Shown: positions 39,455 to 50,865 of the stretch, piece after piece | How positions within the stretch are numbered: the first letter of the stretch is position 1 | Layout: each line of letters opens with the position of its first letter | Assembly (NCBI GenBank): GCA_022605955.1 | Contig: JAKCOZ010000005.1 | Location: 7,350,001-7,414,000, forward strand | Length of the DNA: 64,000 bases | Direction: 5' to 3' | DNA from: Rallus limicola | Lineage: Eukaryota > Chordata > Aves > Gruiformes > Rallidae | Program-made: the position numbers and the translations under genes | Notes under the pieces: model-generated | Told to the model about the DNA's origin: nothing | Databases searched by the model: none | What the model saw: only the letters and a program-made list of their open reading frames with translations

Positions 39455-39650
39455 TGACCAGAGGCACAAAGTCCAGCTGGAGACCAGTGGAGTACTCCAT
39501 GCGATCTGTTCTGGGGCTGGTGCTGTTTAACATCTTCATTAATGACCCAGTCAGCACATTTTGTGAAGTATTTCGCTTGGGGACAAAGTGGTTTTCTGCT
39601 ATTCTCTTCAAAAAAATTTTAGAGAGATTGAATGGGCAATGAGACTTTTG
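39455..39650 (+). pseudogene. CR1 LINE ORF2 reverse-transcriptase fragment
   Basis: The plus strand carries GAGGCACAAAGTCCAGCTGG, AGACCAGTGGAGTACTCC and GGGGCTGGTGCTGTTTAACA with TCTTCATTAATGACC. In one frame this encodes GTKSSWRP..., SVLGLVLFNIFINDP, the conserved GPVLFNIFINDL block of CR1 reverse transcriptase, just before the catalytic FADD region. FADD itself is missing. The following GAGAGATTGAATGGGCAATG resembles the downstream LEKWA segment, so an internal deletion of roughly 80-100 bp is likely. No CR1 3' end adjoins it, so the copy was broken after insertion. Confidence 0.8.
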
Positions 39651-42600
39651 GAAGGAAGCTCTGAGCAGACAAAGGCTCTAGTGGTTGAAGCACAGCTCTG
39701 CGTTACATTTCTAATGATTTTAAGACAAAATGTCTCTCCTCCTTATTACATCATTTGCATCATTATTGCTTTTAGAAAAAAAAAATTTACAAAAATGAAA
39801 CCTATCTAAATTTTCAGTTCTAGTTTACAATTACATTTGACTGTAATTCATCTTCTGAAACACTAATTTAAATTTTGCTTGAAAAGGTATAGCTAGATTT
39901 AAATTCTTAAAGAATGCACTTAACTGAGGGTAAATCACATTAAATATAAACTCAGATTTTTCTACCATTTTAACCAAACTAATTTAAAAATGTACTGTTT
40001 GTGAAACTGGAACAATTCTGAATGTCTGTGACATAATCTGTGTGCATAAATCTCAGTGAAATCTAAGGAAAGGCAACACCTTAAGTGACTGCACCTTTGG
40101 CAATCTGACCTCAGACCCCAGCTACACTTCCAACACATGCTCTCTGGATCAAGATTGATCAAATGGACAAGATACCGCTTCCACTGCTACATCTTTGTAG
40201 TCTGTTAAACTCCTAAACACAGGATTTAATGAGAGCTGCATCTTGGATGCTCTTTACCTCTAGGTAAAATGAGCTTTTAGAAAATTGCCAAAACAGTATT
40301 AAATCCCTTGCTAAAAGTAGCTGTTCTCCTAGCTTACCTTGCTACAGAGAAGGACAAGGTCACATGCTTTAGTCCTCAAATGTTTCTTTCAGTCTGTTTA
40401 TTTTGATAAAGCAGTTGTCAGGTTGGTTTTGGATTACAGCCTAGTTAATCTCTGCTGCACTAGAGCATCAGGTTCTTCCTCCTCACTCCATCCTCCCTAA
40501 TCCTTACAGCAAAACCTTACCAGGCAGCTAAGTGCCTGACAAGGTGACTAGTATTGGTCAGCTTCAGAAAATGTAAAAATAATTCTTCTAATAAGCCAAA
40601 TGAAAGACTTTCATCTTTATATATAATGTTCTCAGTACTTTTACGAAAGGCCACCGATGCCACTTTACACAGAGAATATATTTTGGTGTTTGATTTAGTG
40701 TGATTTACCTGCAGGGGAAATTTGAGTACAAGGCATGAATATGCAAGGCATCAGCAGTTGCTCACTCCTCTTAGTTTCTGACAGTTATTTTATTTATGGT
40801 TAGAGCTCCTGCCACAGCTATCAAGGTCATGCACTTTTACTTGGTCCCATCTTCAAAACCAGCATTGCCACATTTTGGGATAACACACCAAGAGAAGGAA
40901 GACTGAAGTCACATACCAAGGAGAACTCACTCCTGTGATGGACTGTGCACTAAAGATATTTGGCCTAAATATTCCACTCCAGTATCGCAGCTGATTACCA
41001 CCTGCACCTATTTTACTCAAACACAAAGACCTTTACAGAACCTGTTATAACTAATGATAAAAGATAAATACAAAAGAGCATACCGCTACCAAGACGGACA
41101 TCTGACACATGCTACAAGTCCCAGATAATGCAAAAGTGGTTATTAGTTATTTCAATAGCAAGACTTGCTTTTTTTGGCTGTCAAAAGCATGAGTTTGCAC
41201 AGAACACAGCAATTCTCTATTCTAAACATGATTTTTAAAACGACTTAACTCCCGCAGAGATAGATCATTAAGCTACAATGCCTTTAAATGACTGTGTAAT
41301 GATTAAAGCTCTAAAAAAAAACCTCTGTGGCATTTCAAGAAACTTCTTGAAAACTGAGAAACTTCCCTATCATCACCTAGATGAAATGGAGACCTAAAAT
41401 TTTCATGCACTGAAAAAACCCAAAAGTAGAGGCAAAACCAAACCCCAAACTGGAAAATATGTATTATTCCTTTACCAGTGAAAGAATACTTGCATGTGGC
41501 TGTCAGTGACCTGGTTCATGCTCTTAATGTGCCACTTTCCTATGTCACAAGGAAAATGCCTTAGCTGGCAGATTGCATGGCACTTTAGGAAGTGCCTTAT
41601 TATTCTCTTCTGCCTGTTTCATTTTTGACAGCAAAAGCTGGTCCAGAGATATATTTCTTGATTAATTTTTCCCCCATAACTGGACTATTCCCAAGAAAAG
41701 GTCTGGTTTTAATAATTCAAGCGCTTCTGACAAAGTAAGTCTCATCAAAAATAATAATTCCTAGTAATTTGCGATGTAAAAAGAAATACATAGACAGAAA
41801 ACTTAATTGCAGAATCTCCTTGGGGAAAATGGTTTCCTTCTTACATTAGGCAGGGGCCACAACTGGAAAGCATTGGGAATGACAGAAGTTCTGCCATAAC
41901 AGGTGAGGTTTACAGGAACACAGAGTAGCTACAAATATATTTTTGAAACAAGAAAAAAATGCAAAAACAATAAAACAAACCAAACTGATGCCTTAAAAAG
42001 GTTCTATTTGAAGCTGTTTCTAAAAATGAGCAAAACCATGTAAAAACATAAGGCTTTCTCAAGTCATTGTATGGTTAGAGAACTTGATTCAGATTATCCT
42101 TTGGTAGAAAGAGCACATCAACCTGAGTCATAATTGGAACATCAGTAAAAGTAATTACTAAAATATGTAAACCAACACCTTTCATCAACTCATTTTTTAA
42201 TGCTCCTTCAGGACCTTTTTGGACTCTGATATTTTCTCTGGGACCTTGTTATGTGTGAGAGAGTTACCTGACTAGCACTGGTCACAGGAAGATGCTTCTT
42301 CCAGAAGAACACCTGGCAGTGTAAGGTCCCCATGACAGCTCTGGTTGCTTTTTAGCTACGTCAGTATCAATAAATTAAAAATGCTCTGAACTGTTTTCTG
42401 TAACTGCGGCCAAATCCTCTGGAATGGTCCACACAGAAATCTCTGCAGCCCTGAGCTGGCCACATCTAATAAGCCTATTGTGGATGCTCACATTAACTCT
42501 CAAAATACACACAGGAATTGTCTGGGAGGGTGAAGCCAAAACTGTGTCTGGGACCAAGAGAACTATGTAACAGTATCTTTAAACAACTATGTTCTTGTAC

Positions 42601-42706
42601 ATGTGCCTGCAACCTGTTGCTGTTTAATTCAATAATTTATATACTGTAAGGGTGGCTTTTGCATGTTCTTGAACTATTTGAAATGCCACATGAATTAGTC
42701 TGTCGG
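39651..42706. other. Unique non-coding sequence
   Basis: No gene or clear repeat is recognised. GGTTAGAGC-type words at about 40799 and 42074 recall SINE A-boxes but lack a supporting B-box. Confidence 0.5.
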
Positions 42707-43360
42707 TGTCACAGTTTAATGGGCCACCCTAACACAGGAATGGGGAAGTTTATAGTTTGACGGATTTCTATGGTTCAGCCTTCTTGCTAGGTAAAACGTA
42801 ATGTTTTTTTCAAAAACAAAGATTTACATAAATAGGAGAAAGCTGCAATAGAATAAAATTACATAGATAATATGTAAAATTATAGAAAAAATTACTGCAT
42901 AGACAAAATTACTCTTTACATCACAGATTGACTCAGCTTCTCAAATGACTCCCAATGTAGGACAAATACCTTCTGCAATATACCCCTGACTATTCTCGAA
43001 GTTAAACACTGCTTGATGCTGCTGTGGAAGGTCCCCTGGTGTGACTTGCAACACCCTTATGCAGTGATATATTGTAATCAGTCAACGACCCCTAAGTATT
43101 CTCCAAGTTACCCCCAAAACCATTTCCTTTCCCATTAAGAAGACACAAACAGGAGAGATAATAGGGAGAAACTGTACTCTTTCTTCCACATACGAGATAC
43201 TTAACCATGCCAGAACTAGGAAGGCTTCTAACTTCTGCTGTTGCTGATATAGCAGTTACATTAGGTAGACTGGAGTTGCTCTGATCTTTAACTTGTCTTG
43301 AAACTTCTGCGCATACTTCTCCATTCCCTGTCTTGAATTATTTTTATACATGCTCTGAGC
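42707..43360 (-). mobile_element. Possible degenerate LTR or retroelement remnant
   Basis: The plus strand starts TGTCACAGTTTAA, the reverse complement of a common avian LTR end (...TTAAACxxxGACA). A minus-strand TATA-like box (TATAAAAA) lies at 43341-43348. Between them are repeated motifs: ACCCCTGACTATTCTCGAAG at 42982-43001 and ACCCCTAAGTATTCTCCAAG at 43088-43107, with a weaker third copy near 42938. The far boundary and target-site duplication were not found, so both the class and the right end are guesses. Confidence 0.3.
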
Positions 43361-46300
43361 TACAGGAAACCTAAATTCCTTTTCCCAGGAGCACCATGCA
43401 GAGCTGTCACTTATTTCAAAGAATTTGTTAATTGTTTGTTTACTCTAGGAGGAAGAAGATTTTTTTAATATCACTCTGGTTTAAAGAAGGGTTCCAGGAC
43501 CATGATTCCTTATTATGATAGTGGCTATATCACAGTTTATTGTATTTCTTATCACCTCCTCCGATAAAAGAAAATAGCTTATTTTAGAATAAACTTTCTG
43601 TGGCATTGAATAGAATGCATAATCCCCGCTTCAGGGTTTGCAGAGGCTCTAGAGATCAGCAGGAATATTATTCATTGTCACAAACTGATACTAATGCAGC
43701 ATTTTATTTGTGAATTTCAATGCCCAAAAGACAAAAGACATTCTTCAGTTCCCTGGGGAGGGGAAGGTTATATACTCGTGTCTGTTCTACATTTAGCACT
43801 TCACAGTTAACATGGTTCTGTCAGGCTTGTTCAGAATAGGAGCAATCAAAATGAGTGCATCAAAACCTATGTTTGAAGTAGTACTTTGTAGTGTGAGAGA
43901 AACAAACCTAGGTGCAATATTAGATTCATACTAGTTCAAAATATTAGTTAGACTTTGCCTTCACTTACAAGTCCATCCTGGATGACAGAAGAGCCTAACT
44001 GGTGTCTTCCAGTTAATGGAGATTTGTTCTGAGAGGAAAGTTGACTGAGCCCACAAACAAAACCAAACAGGCAGGACAAAATGAAGAAGTTCTCTGCGGG
44101 GGAGAAATTCAACATCTGTGAGGACTGCTGCACTCCTGCTGCTTTAATAACAGTCAAAGCTCACTTCCCTACTCTCCCCAGCCTATAAAAGGAAAAATCC
44201 TCATTACCTGGTAAAGAGTAATTTTCTTATATAAACAGATTACTCAGGATGTATTTTGATAGTTGCATTTATCCCTAGTGGAGAAGCCAGTATGCTTAAG
44301 TGTCCAGAAAATATATTCTATCCACCTGCGTTCTTGCAATGGTTAGCAAAATTGAAATCACAATAATTACCAGTGCCAGCATCTCCAATGGTACATACCA
44401 ATAGACTTTTCAGACCTGGAGAAAAGTTTTATAATCTGTAAGGCAGAAGATGGCTGGATTCCACCCATGGCTGAATTAAAAAAAGATAGTAACTTGCAAA
44501 ATCCTCACAGTCAAAAAATATATTCTTTTTTTTTTTCAATAAATTTGTAATACATTTATTTATCTACTTAATGTACCAGAAACACACTGCTTCATCACCC
44601 AGAGATCTGAATCATTCGAATGCATGGGAAGCAGCAGCACTACATAACCACCACAAACAAAAGCCAACATTATTGTGAAAACAACCCCAAACATGGGCTT
44701 TGACTGTTACTGAATTCTAAAATCACTTTTATTCTTTTTTTTTTTTTTTTTTAAATCATACCAGAAACACATTAATCTAACTCTGGAAAACAATAGGCTA
44801 TGCTTACGTGAGGGGAAAAAACTGTTTAAGTGCTGCTGTTTCTCCTCAGAAGAAAATGGAAACAAATAATATTGTTTCAGACCAATTTAGGGTTGATGGG
44901 GATATTGGAATTCCTTGTATCCTCTCCCATGAGTTACATGGACTTCTAGTAAATTACATCGTGTTCAGCACAGCCTCAGATTGGGAATTACAACCAATAC
45001 CCCAAAAGCCTCCAGCTATCAGGCTTATAATAGTAAATGTGATTTGTAGCAGATTACGTTTTGCTAAAATTTTATTATTCTTAGCTAAAGAATGCACACA
45101 AAAGTTTCTTTCATTTCCCTTATAGAGTAGGACAAAAGTAAAATAAATGCTTCAATGAGCGAATGAAATATATACAGAATGGCAACAAATAATGATCTAC
45201 AACAGTGTGTTTGAGAAATAGCACATTTTCTGGTTTTGGCATTTCTTGCTGTATACTAATATGTCAATATTTAACTGTGATATGTGAGCCACATTTACTG
45301 ACCAGATATTTTCTAAACAGCTCTCTGAAAGGACAGTTGCTCTTTTGCTTTTCTACTGACTACCAGGCTGGAATAATGTTTATAGGTTTTGACAGACACC
45401 TTACAAAATAAAATTAATGTTTGTGGGAAGTAAATAGAGCACAACTTACAGGCAGCTGAGAAGTCTTGTTCAATATCTGGTCTTCAAATTAAGGCCCAGG
45501 CACCTAAGGTAGGTACTTGTTTTTACACAGCAGTTTAAGCACTGAAGATTGAAAACTGATGAATGTATTTACTTCCACAATTAGTAATTGTAAGGAAAAA
45601 AAGGACATTTTTGCCAGTAAATGGCATAAGAGTGATAGCATTTTTAATATCCAGAGGAAGTTACTATTTTTAGCCACCAAGTATTTCCCACCAGCTTCAG
45701 TGCAGCTGTTATAAGTAATGAGGACAAAGAAAATAAGACAGGGATTGCAGTCCAGAACTAGTGCTTTGGCTGTCTACTATGATATTGGAAACAGATGAGA
45801 AACATCTTCAATATCTTTTTTTAGATGTGATTGACAAGTTTAATTTATTTGATGTACTCCTTAGTTATAGGAATAAGAATAATGCAGTGGAAGGATGCAG
45901 CACAGCAGAGTTGCCATGGCAACAAAGCAGTCAAAGTTAAGGCATGAAACATGAAGAGCCTGGATAGACAGCAAATAGTCTCTTGGCATGGGAGAATGAG
46001 AAGTTTTACAAAACAAGGCAAATTGTAGCTATATAACATGATGCTTGCCTGCAACACTGGTAATATCTAGAATTATGACTGTAAACTTTCAAGGTTACAA
46101 TTCCATATTTGTGAACACCAACAGGCAGTGTGCAAATCATGGCATTCATTTAGGAAACATGGAAGCTAACAGCCCAAATGAACAGGAGAAACCAGGACAT
46201 CAGCACCTACACTTGTATCTTACAGCTGCAAACTTCTCCCTGCTGCACTTCTTGCCTGACACTACATGCCCTGACAAAGGTAAAGTTATCAAGCCACCCG

Positions 46301-48984
46301 CTTGCTGCCAAGCTGCCTAAGGTTACAACAGACAAACACAATTCTCCATGCTCTCTTTCCAAAGCAACTAATATTTTGACAGATGAATGTAACAACTTCC
46401 TTTTTTATTACCTTCATAATCACCAGAAAGTTTGAGAAAAACAAAATATATTTAAGAAAGTATATTTTCATGGCAATATTTTTAGGGTCCACTTTTATTT
46501 CCTCATAGAAGGTGCCTCCTTTGCCTCCTTCATTGGAAATCAAATCTTAAACAGAAATGCTAAGCTTTGCATACTGATGGCTGAGAAATAATTGAAATAC
46601 AGTACAACAGTGTAAACTGCAGTACTCAGACAGCCTCCTGGAAATACTGAAATCTCCCTATGTTTCATTAGTTTGTGATGCTGCAGGGCTGCACAGCAGA
46701 GAATCAAACCTCCCAGGAGCGCACATCCCAGCCAGGCTTCCTAAGGCATGGTGTCAACAGCAGCAACACTGCACAAGGCAAAAAACAACACCATGTCTGG
46801 GAGAGAAAATGACTGACCTTTTCACCGGTGCTGCTCTACAGTGAGGCCAGACATTGGCAGAGGATGAGAAGAAATGTCACATCATGTGGCAGCCAGCTGA
46901 TAGGGACCCTTGTAGGCCAGGTGAAAAGGAAAGTAAAAAGGTTCTAATTCAATGCATCTTTTTTCAGATTTGTTATTTCTCATTGCATTTCTAATTTGCA
47001 ACAGAAAAAGAGTGAGTAGATCTTCTGTTCACTTTCCACATGGCATTACAATGAGCAATAGCATCAAGACTAATATTTGATCCATATAAATTTTTACCAG
47101 GACTGAAACTGGATCAATACTGTACACTTCAGCCTGCTGCATCTCTCAATTTAATGAGTACAGGACGCTGCATTAATCACTGCATGGTCAAATTGATAGG
47201 ACCAGACATCCTCAAAGTGTCTCTTGATATTTAGCTACTACCATTTTGGAGGGCTGTGGAGTTGGTTTTATAGCAACTATGACAAAAATGTCTCTGTCAG
47301 GGGTTCCCCAAGCACAACTACTCACTAAACCAAATATTTCTATAGCCTATATTAACATTTCATAGTCACTTCCCATTCAAGGTCTCTGTAGCAGCTTGAC
47401 ACAACTAAGCAGAAGAAGAACTATTTCATGACTGCCATATCCTTTTCTACACATGACAAGCCTGGGTACAGCATTCTGCAAACACCTTTACCCCCAAACC
47501 ACTAAGCAATACACTTCAAAGTTTTACACATTAAAACTATAAGTGGACTACATGTTCCTGTGCACTTGTGGAATCAATAAGAGAAACTCAGTACCAAGAC
47601 CACAAATGCCCTACCTCAAAGACAAAGCTACTTCATCCAGTACCTACTTAAGCACAACAGATTGCCAAACAGCCAAAAAAAAGCAACGTTCTGGAAAAAA
47701 AAAAAATATTCTTGGCCATGACTTGCCAGCTTGCAAGAATAACTTTTAACCTACATTTTGTATTAGCATAGTTATAATTTGAAGCAATTCTAGTTACCAT
47801 GGGATCATCGAAATACATTTTATGCGCTTTAAAAATAGTTTTCTTCATTAGCATTATAAATCTAGAATTTTTTTTAAATTATCACTTCTGTAAACAAGCA
47901 TCTTAAATACACTTAAAAGTGAAGTATGTGCTGTTAACTCTACTAACCACCAAGGAAATCTGCTTTTCAGTGACTTCAAATAGGGAAACTGCACTGTATG
48001 TGCTCAGCCAGTGGTTTGATTGAACAACTTTACGAAAAGACATAAACACTAGTCTGCAGCTGAAGAAATTTCTGCCTATTGTACTTTGTCATTTTAAATC
48101 TCAACCACATCATAGTGCCCTAAACCTTGATATCTATTTTATCTGTTATATGATAGAATTTATTAATAAAGTTCATTGGAAATTTAACAATCTTTTGGAA
48201 ATCACCAGGCAAACTTTAAAGAAACTAAAAAGTAACCTACTACTGAAATTTGTTATGTGCCATCCAGTGACTCTACTATCTTTTGTATCTTTCTGTTTTC
48301 AATAAAAGCATGAAAAATAACAGAAGCATAAATATTTGCAGTATTTTTTTTAATGTATTTAAACATAACCTGCTAAAAAATTCAACTTGAGATTACGGCA
48401 ACCAATAAAAAGGCCTACAAGTATTAAGTTATGCTCAAATGCTTATTAACAAAGCAATTTACAAAGAATTAAAGGTACTTCTTTATAAGTACAAGTAAAA
48501 CTACAAGGCAAATACCTTTTCTCATGTCCACATAGCCATTAGACATGTTTCAGTGTTCCATGCTATACTGATACCTATACATACTGCTTTTGTTCTTTAT
48601 AATAAAACAAATGTTAAACTACCCAACTGGCAGAACTAATTTCTGTTATTTAGAAAACGCTTTCCTTGGGTATTTCTGGGCGTCAGTTTAGACTAGTATC
48701 CCCTAAAAGATAAAAATTCAATGGGAATATAAAAGCAAAATAAAGTATTTTCCCTTTCCAATCTGTGAATGCAAACCTGCATGTCATTATCCTTAAAATT
48801 TGCATGTGCCCCTCTCTTTTCAAAACATGACTGGGAATTTGCTGGGAAAAGTAGCTTTAAATACTGGGGAGACAGTGACCAGAAACATTTCATTCACTAG
48901 CTTTGGTTTCCCTTATTCACTAAGCTTAAACGAAAAATAAGTGTCAATTTAAAAAAAAAAAACAAACAAACAAACCTATTTAAA
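43361..48984. other. Unique AT-rich non-coding sequence
   Basis: No gene is supported. Homopolymers include T11 at 44526-44536, T18 at 44735-44752 and A12 with (AAAC)3 at 48951-48976. A 105-codon frame at 44808-45125 follows a good acceptor look-alike (TGCTGTTTCTCCTCAG) but matches nothing known. The RFX palindrome at 45910 is listed separately. Confidence 0.55.
45910..45923. promoter_or_regulatory. Perfect RFX/X-box palindrome
   Basis: GTTGCCATGGCAAC is the optimal palindromic binding sequence for RFX-family winged-helix factors, which recognise two GTTGCC/GGCAAC half sites. Both halves here are exact. No promoter or exon is recognised nearby, so a distal enhancer would be the natural role if it is used. 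Binding in any tissue is an inference. Confidence 0.45.
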
Positions 48985-49056
48985 GCAATTATAAGATTAA
49001 AATGCATTTAAGTTGAACTTGCAATTATAAGATTAAAATGCATTTAAGTTGAACTT
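48985..49056. repeat. Perfect 36-bp tandem duplication
   Basis: A 36-bp unit (starting GCAATTATAAGATTAAAATG, ending AAGTTGAACTT) occurs twice head to tail with no mismatch, followed by the first bases of a third unit (GCA). Complete identity implies a recent slippage or duplication event. Confidence 0.95.
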
Positions 49057-49620
49057 GCATTTATATGCACACTGTTCGATGTGTCCAGATATAATTTTAG
49101 AATAAAGTTACCCAATAAAAATACACAAATGAAAGCTCTGGACAAATGCATCTACAGCTCCCAAATTCGGCATTCCCCTAAAACAAAGTACAACCTAAAG
49201 TTCAATATTTGCCACAAATCGACATTTTAAAGTTACATACAGTGAGAAACAACCTGTACTTGGAGTAAAATGCATACAGCGTAGAATTTTAACTGCTTTC
49301 TGACAAACCTTTCAAGGGACTAATATCTATGCCCTGTGCTCATGTCCAGCAGAGAAGGACTCTGAAGCCACTGGCCTCAATTGCCACACAGCTATGCAAA
49401 TGCAATGCAAAAAGTGTCTTTTTCTTATTGCAATGTAGCAATGATAGGAGGATTATATTTTCTCTTTTCCATTTGACTTTGAGAGAAATGTTTTTAGGAG
49501 CTTTAGTGACACTCCTGGCACTGCTAAATTTTTATCATTTTTACAATGCCTTGGCTGCAGAAACACAGGCAAAAGGTTATTCCTTTAAAACTATGTGGTA
49601 TTTTCCAGAAAATAAAAAAA

Positions 49621-49637
49621 GGGGGGGGGGGGGGGGG
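49621..49637. repeat. Poly(G) run of 17, preceded by an A7 tract
   Basis: Seventeen consecutive G residues follow AAAAAAA. A run of this kind can form a G-quadruplex and is also prone to length error in sequencing. Confidence 0.9.
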
Positions 49638-50683
49638 CAGTGGGAGGCCACATCATGTGAGGCCTTGGAAAACCTTGCTTTATAGAAAGCTTAGATTACA
49701 GCCAAACTGGGACTGAAAACATCACTTTACCATTCCCACTCCTGGGAAAGTACGCCAGCTCCCAGGAACGCGAGCTGAAGCATAAAGATAAATGAACTCC
49801 ATTCTGCCAAGAGAAACCTGCAGCATTGTGTCCCTGCCTGCTGGGGCCAGCTCTGCCATTGCTCCTCCAGCTGCCAAAACAGGAGGAGTCTTGCTGCTAG
49901 AAAACAGAGAGATCTGGTCACAATTCCCCCATCTCTGCTCCACGCTGCCCGAGAGAGGCGTAAACGGCACTTGAGTTGAAGCACACGCAAGGTCCTTTTG
50001 TATCTGCCACTTGCTTAGCTTGAAAATTAAAAGAAGCCATTGATAGCAATTTATATGCGCCAGGATGGCTGCAAGGGGAACCTGAGCATGCTAAATTGCA
50101 AGTAATAATTCACCCTTCTGTGACAGCTGAACAGAATGAAATCATAAAATTTAAAAAATAAGATCAGGAAAGGGGACAAGAGGACATCAAGTCCTTCACT
50201 CTGCTCTTCATACAGAGTTTTTATTTATAATCTTTCCAACAAAATCTCTACTTGGGGAAGGGAGTTGAAATGTGCCTAAGACACTATGGCTACTCACAAT
50301 TTCTGTGTGCAGGTATGTGCATTTAATAAATTGTCTCTTTTTGTGACAGTAAATCCAAAATCTGCACACAAACCTAAGGTCCTTCTCATTTCCATACTAG
50401 AAAGAATGCTGCTTTGATAGAAATGACACTCAGATGGATGGAAGACTAAGTTTTGCAGACTGGACTTCACTTTTCTTTGTGTTTGAATACTTCTTTGTGC
50501 CAGTAAAAAAAAACCATCTTTCCAGACACATCCTTTCTGCAGAACGTTCATGTCAAGAGCTAAATGCAAGTTTCCTGTTTGCTACTGCTTAAATAAAAAC
50601 CATTCTCTTAGAAAGGGGGGTTCCCTTCTTATCATCAAATACAATTTGAAAATATATCTTGCCTATTTTTCTTATCTCTTCAG

Positions 50684-50865
50684 CTTTAAATCCATTTCAG
50701 CAGCTTGAGAGAAATGTGGATGCTTTGTACAAAGATGAAGGTGTTGGTAAAAGGTTGAAAAAAATCTTACTGGAGAGAGACAAGTACCTGAAAAGAGGAA
50801 GAAAAGGAAAGAGACCAAAACAGAAAGGGAGACAGACGTACACATACATTAGGCACATAATTCTG
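50684..50865 (+). other. Candidate internal exon, basic protein segment, unrecognised
   Basis: A pyrimidine tract with CTTATCTCTTCAG ends at 50683, a strong 3' splice-site shape. The frame stays open for about 61 codons to CTG followed by GTAAAG at 50866-50871, a strong 5' splice-site shape. The 182-bp segment would start in phase 1 and end in phase 0. The encoded stretch begins NPFQQLERNVDALYKDEG, then a charged, helical KRLKKILLERDKYLKRGR, then a lysine/arginine-rich part (GKRPKQKGRQ) resembling a nuclear-localisation or heparin-binding tail. I recognise no family. The DNA is purine-rich, which by itself lowers stop codons and yields Lys/Arg/Glu codons, so a chance frame is a serious alternative. 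Confidence 0.22.

Noticed and set aside
40796..40830. tRNA/SINE A-box-like word GGTTAGAGC
   Set aside because: No B-box or cloverleaf follows; the same applies to the similar word at 42074.
42982..43060. 5S rRNA-like sequence (GAAGTTAAACACTGC)
   Set aside because: Only the AAGTTAA word resembles 5S; the rest of the 5S sequence and its control boxes are absent.
43385..43412. REST/NRSF (RE1) site
   Set aside because: AGCACCATG matches the left half, but the right half has several mismatches.
50130..50200. Possible highly diverged CR1 3' end
   Set aside because: Only scattered words (ATCATAAAA, CATCAAGTCC) fit; a database alignment would be needed.
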